From Prevotella sp. CAG:924 (GTDB lineage Bacteria; Bacteroidota; Bacteroidia; Bacteroidales; Bacteroidaceae), in contig HF988516.1 of NCBI GenBank assembly GCA_000431975.1, positions 1 to 7,955 on the forward strand: a DNA stretch of 7,955 bases, written 5' to 3'. Below are positions 6,956-7,955 of this stretch, in pieces (positions within the stretch are counted from its first letter, which is position 1; every line of letters starts with the position of its first letter). Position numbers and translations under genes: made by a program. The notes beneath the pieces are model-generated. The model was not told the DNA's origin, did no database searches, and saw only the letters and a list, made by a program, of their open reading frames with translations.

Positions 6956-7865
6956 GTTATGAGTGCATCTACACGCATTGGAACTTTAAGAAACAAATGT
7001 CATATAGAATAAATACGAATAAAAAACATAGTTATGGAAAGATTTTTTGCAATTTGGAAGTATTGTTATGTACTTGTCCTTTTAAATAAAAATCATTATT
7101 TGTAATCAGTTTGACATTTCGACGGCTAAGATCCTTGTATGGTATGGAAGATGACTTACTAAAAGTTTGTGCGCCTATCGGATGATCTTTTGCCGACCTT
7201 GTTATTATTATCAATTGTTATCATCTTACTGTTAGAACCTCGAAGGTGTTGGCATTCTTAGGTGGATACAGAATGAATGATGTTGAGATAGGCTCTTCGT
7301 AGTTGGAAGAATAACTTTTATAGGATGTAAAAAAATTACATTATTTCAGAAATTAATATGAAATATGAGGGTATGGAAAGGGTCCTCATCCATCAGTCAT
7401 ACATTTCCTAATTGTATGGAAAATTAAGGTCGGAAGGTAACCGAATGTTGGTCGTAGTGCATCTAAATTTACATATAGATATGATTTATTTATTACATAT
7501 TTACTCTATATGATACTTGCTAGCCATCTGACTGTCATTATAGATGCAAAGTATGAAACGGAATATATCAGTGAAGTAATGCGCTTTTGATGGGGACTTC
7601 CCATAGATGCTTTGATGGACGAGCCCAACCTTTTCTAATCTCGATCCTTATCTCTGTCTCTTCTGATAGGTATGAGGTAAGGCTGGTCTAAGTTCGCGGG
7701 TATCGGCCTTCCTCAAATGGATCGTATGAGTGTACGGTTTCATTAGCCTTTCCATTCTAAGAGGGATATTGTAGTGAATGATATTCGTCCTTATCCTGCA
7801 ACAGTAATATTGCGGAAGCATATAATCTGAATCGGCATCAGTACACCTTCGCAAAGTAGTATATG
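6956..7865. other. Gene-poor A/T-rich region, no gene recognised
   Basis: Both strands were read through this stretch. The only open frames are a 60-codon one (7032-7214, minus) and a 68-codon one (7648-7854, minus). Both begin only at TTG, have no recognisable motif, and the first has an in-frame stop two codons before its start. No tRNA, rRNA or transposase signature was seen. A small dyad ATGTAA-N5-TTACAT (7325-7341) and four copies of TATGGAA (starting 7033, 7143, 7373, 7415) are the only patterns noticed. It may be a long intergenic region, a decayed gene, or hold an unrecognised small RNA. Confidence 0.6.
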
Positions 7866-7883
7866 GCTACTTGATCAAGTAGC
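7866..7883. repeat. 18-bp perfect palindrome capping the tandem repeat array
   Basis: GCTACTTGATCAAGTAGC is a perfect palindrome centred on TGATCA. Its right half (CAAGTAGC) is the start of the first tandem repeat unit, and its left half is the same motif inverted, so the array begins with an inverted copy of its own unit start. Confidence 0.8.
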
Positions 7884-7955
7884 ATAATGCTCAATAGCCA
7901 AGTAGCATAATACTCAATGGTCAAGTAGCATAATGCTCAATGACCAAGTAGCATA
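7876..7955. repeat. 23-bp tandem repeats, at least 3.5 copies, cut by window edge
   Basis: Units occupy 7876-7898, 7899-7921 and 7922-7944, with a partial copy at 7945-7955. Each has the 20-nt core CAAGTAGCATAATGCTCAAT, with a single G-to-A change in unit 2, followed by three variable bases (AGC, GGT, GAC). The core contains a small dyad, AGCAT-A-ATGCT. The period of 23 is not a multiple of 3 and the array has stops, so it is not a protein repeat. There are no unique spacers, so it is not CRISPR. It is best described as a minisatellite; the array probably continues to the right. Confidence 0.85.

Noticed and set aside
7032..7214. Possible 60-aa minus-strand gene upstream of the receptor
   Set aside because: The only start is TTG, an in-frame stop lies two codons upstream, and no family or signal sequence is recognisable.
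7648..7854. Possible 68-aa minus-strand gene
   Set aside because: It begins at TTG with no convincing leader. The product has no recognisable motif and an unusual Arg/His/Tyr-rich composition.
7876..7955. CRISPR array
   Set aside because: The units are contiguous with only three variable bases between 20-nt cores. There are no unique spacers of about 30 nt and no cas genes.

Overview
This window looks like a piece of a Bacteroidales genome, probably Prevotella-like or Bacteroides-like. The evidence is a carbohydrate-utilisation cluster built from an outer-membrane TonB-dependent receptor, two secreted glycoside hydrolases and an inner-membrane MFS sugar permease. In addition, the genes lack clear Shine-Dalgarno sequences, have A/T-rich leaders, and the first gene is preceded by a Bacteroidetes-type TAnnTTTG promoter element. 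The genus is an inference.

All convincing genes lie on the minus strand and are read from right to left. The order is TonB-dependent receptor (4434-6749), GH32 beta-fructosidase (2373-4268), GH36 alpha-galactosidase (185-2365) and the first 25 codons of an MFS sugar transporter (1-76, running off the left edge). GH32 and GH36 are only 7 bp apart. The other two junctions (about 165 bp and 108 bp) each contain one long inverted repeat, at 4354-4396 and 94-146, and neither is followed by a U-tract.

The simplest model is a small locus for raffinose-family oligosaccharides or sucrose. The receptor would bring the oligosaccharide across the outer membrane. GH36 would remove alpha-1,6-galactose and GH32 would split the sucrose/fructose linkage in the periplasm. 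The MFS permease would import the released monosaccharides or sucrose. The window holds no SusD-like lipoprotein, no classical SusC and no regulator. The substrate is inferred from the enzyme pairing.

From 6753 to 7955 there are about 1.2 kb of visibly A/T-rich DNA with no supportable gene. The part nearest the receptor holds a probable promoter (6795-6802), two ATGTNACAT dyads 30 bp apart, a pair of 21-bp-spaced direct repeats and a 14-bp palindrome, which together look like a regulated control region. The far right end holds an 18-bp palindrome that runs into 23-bp tandem repeats and is cut by the window edge.
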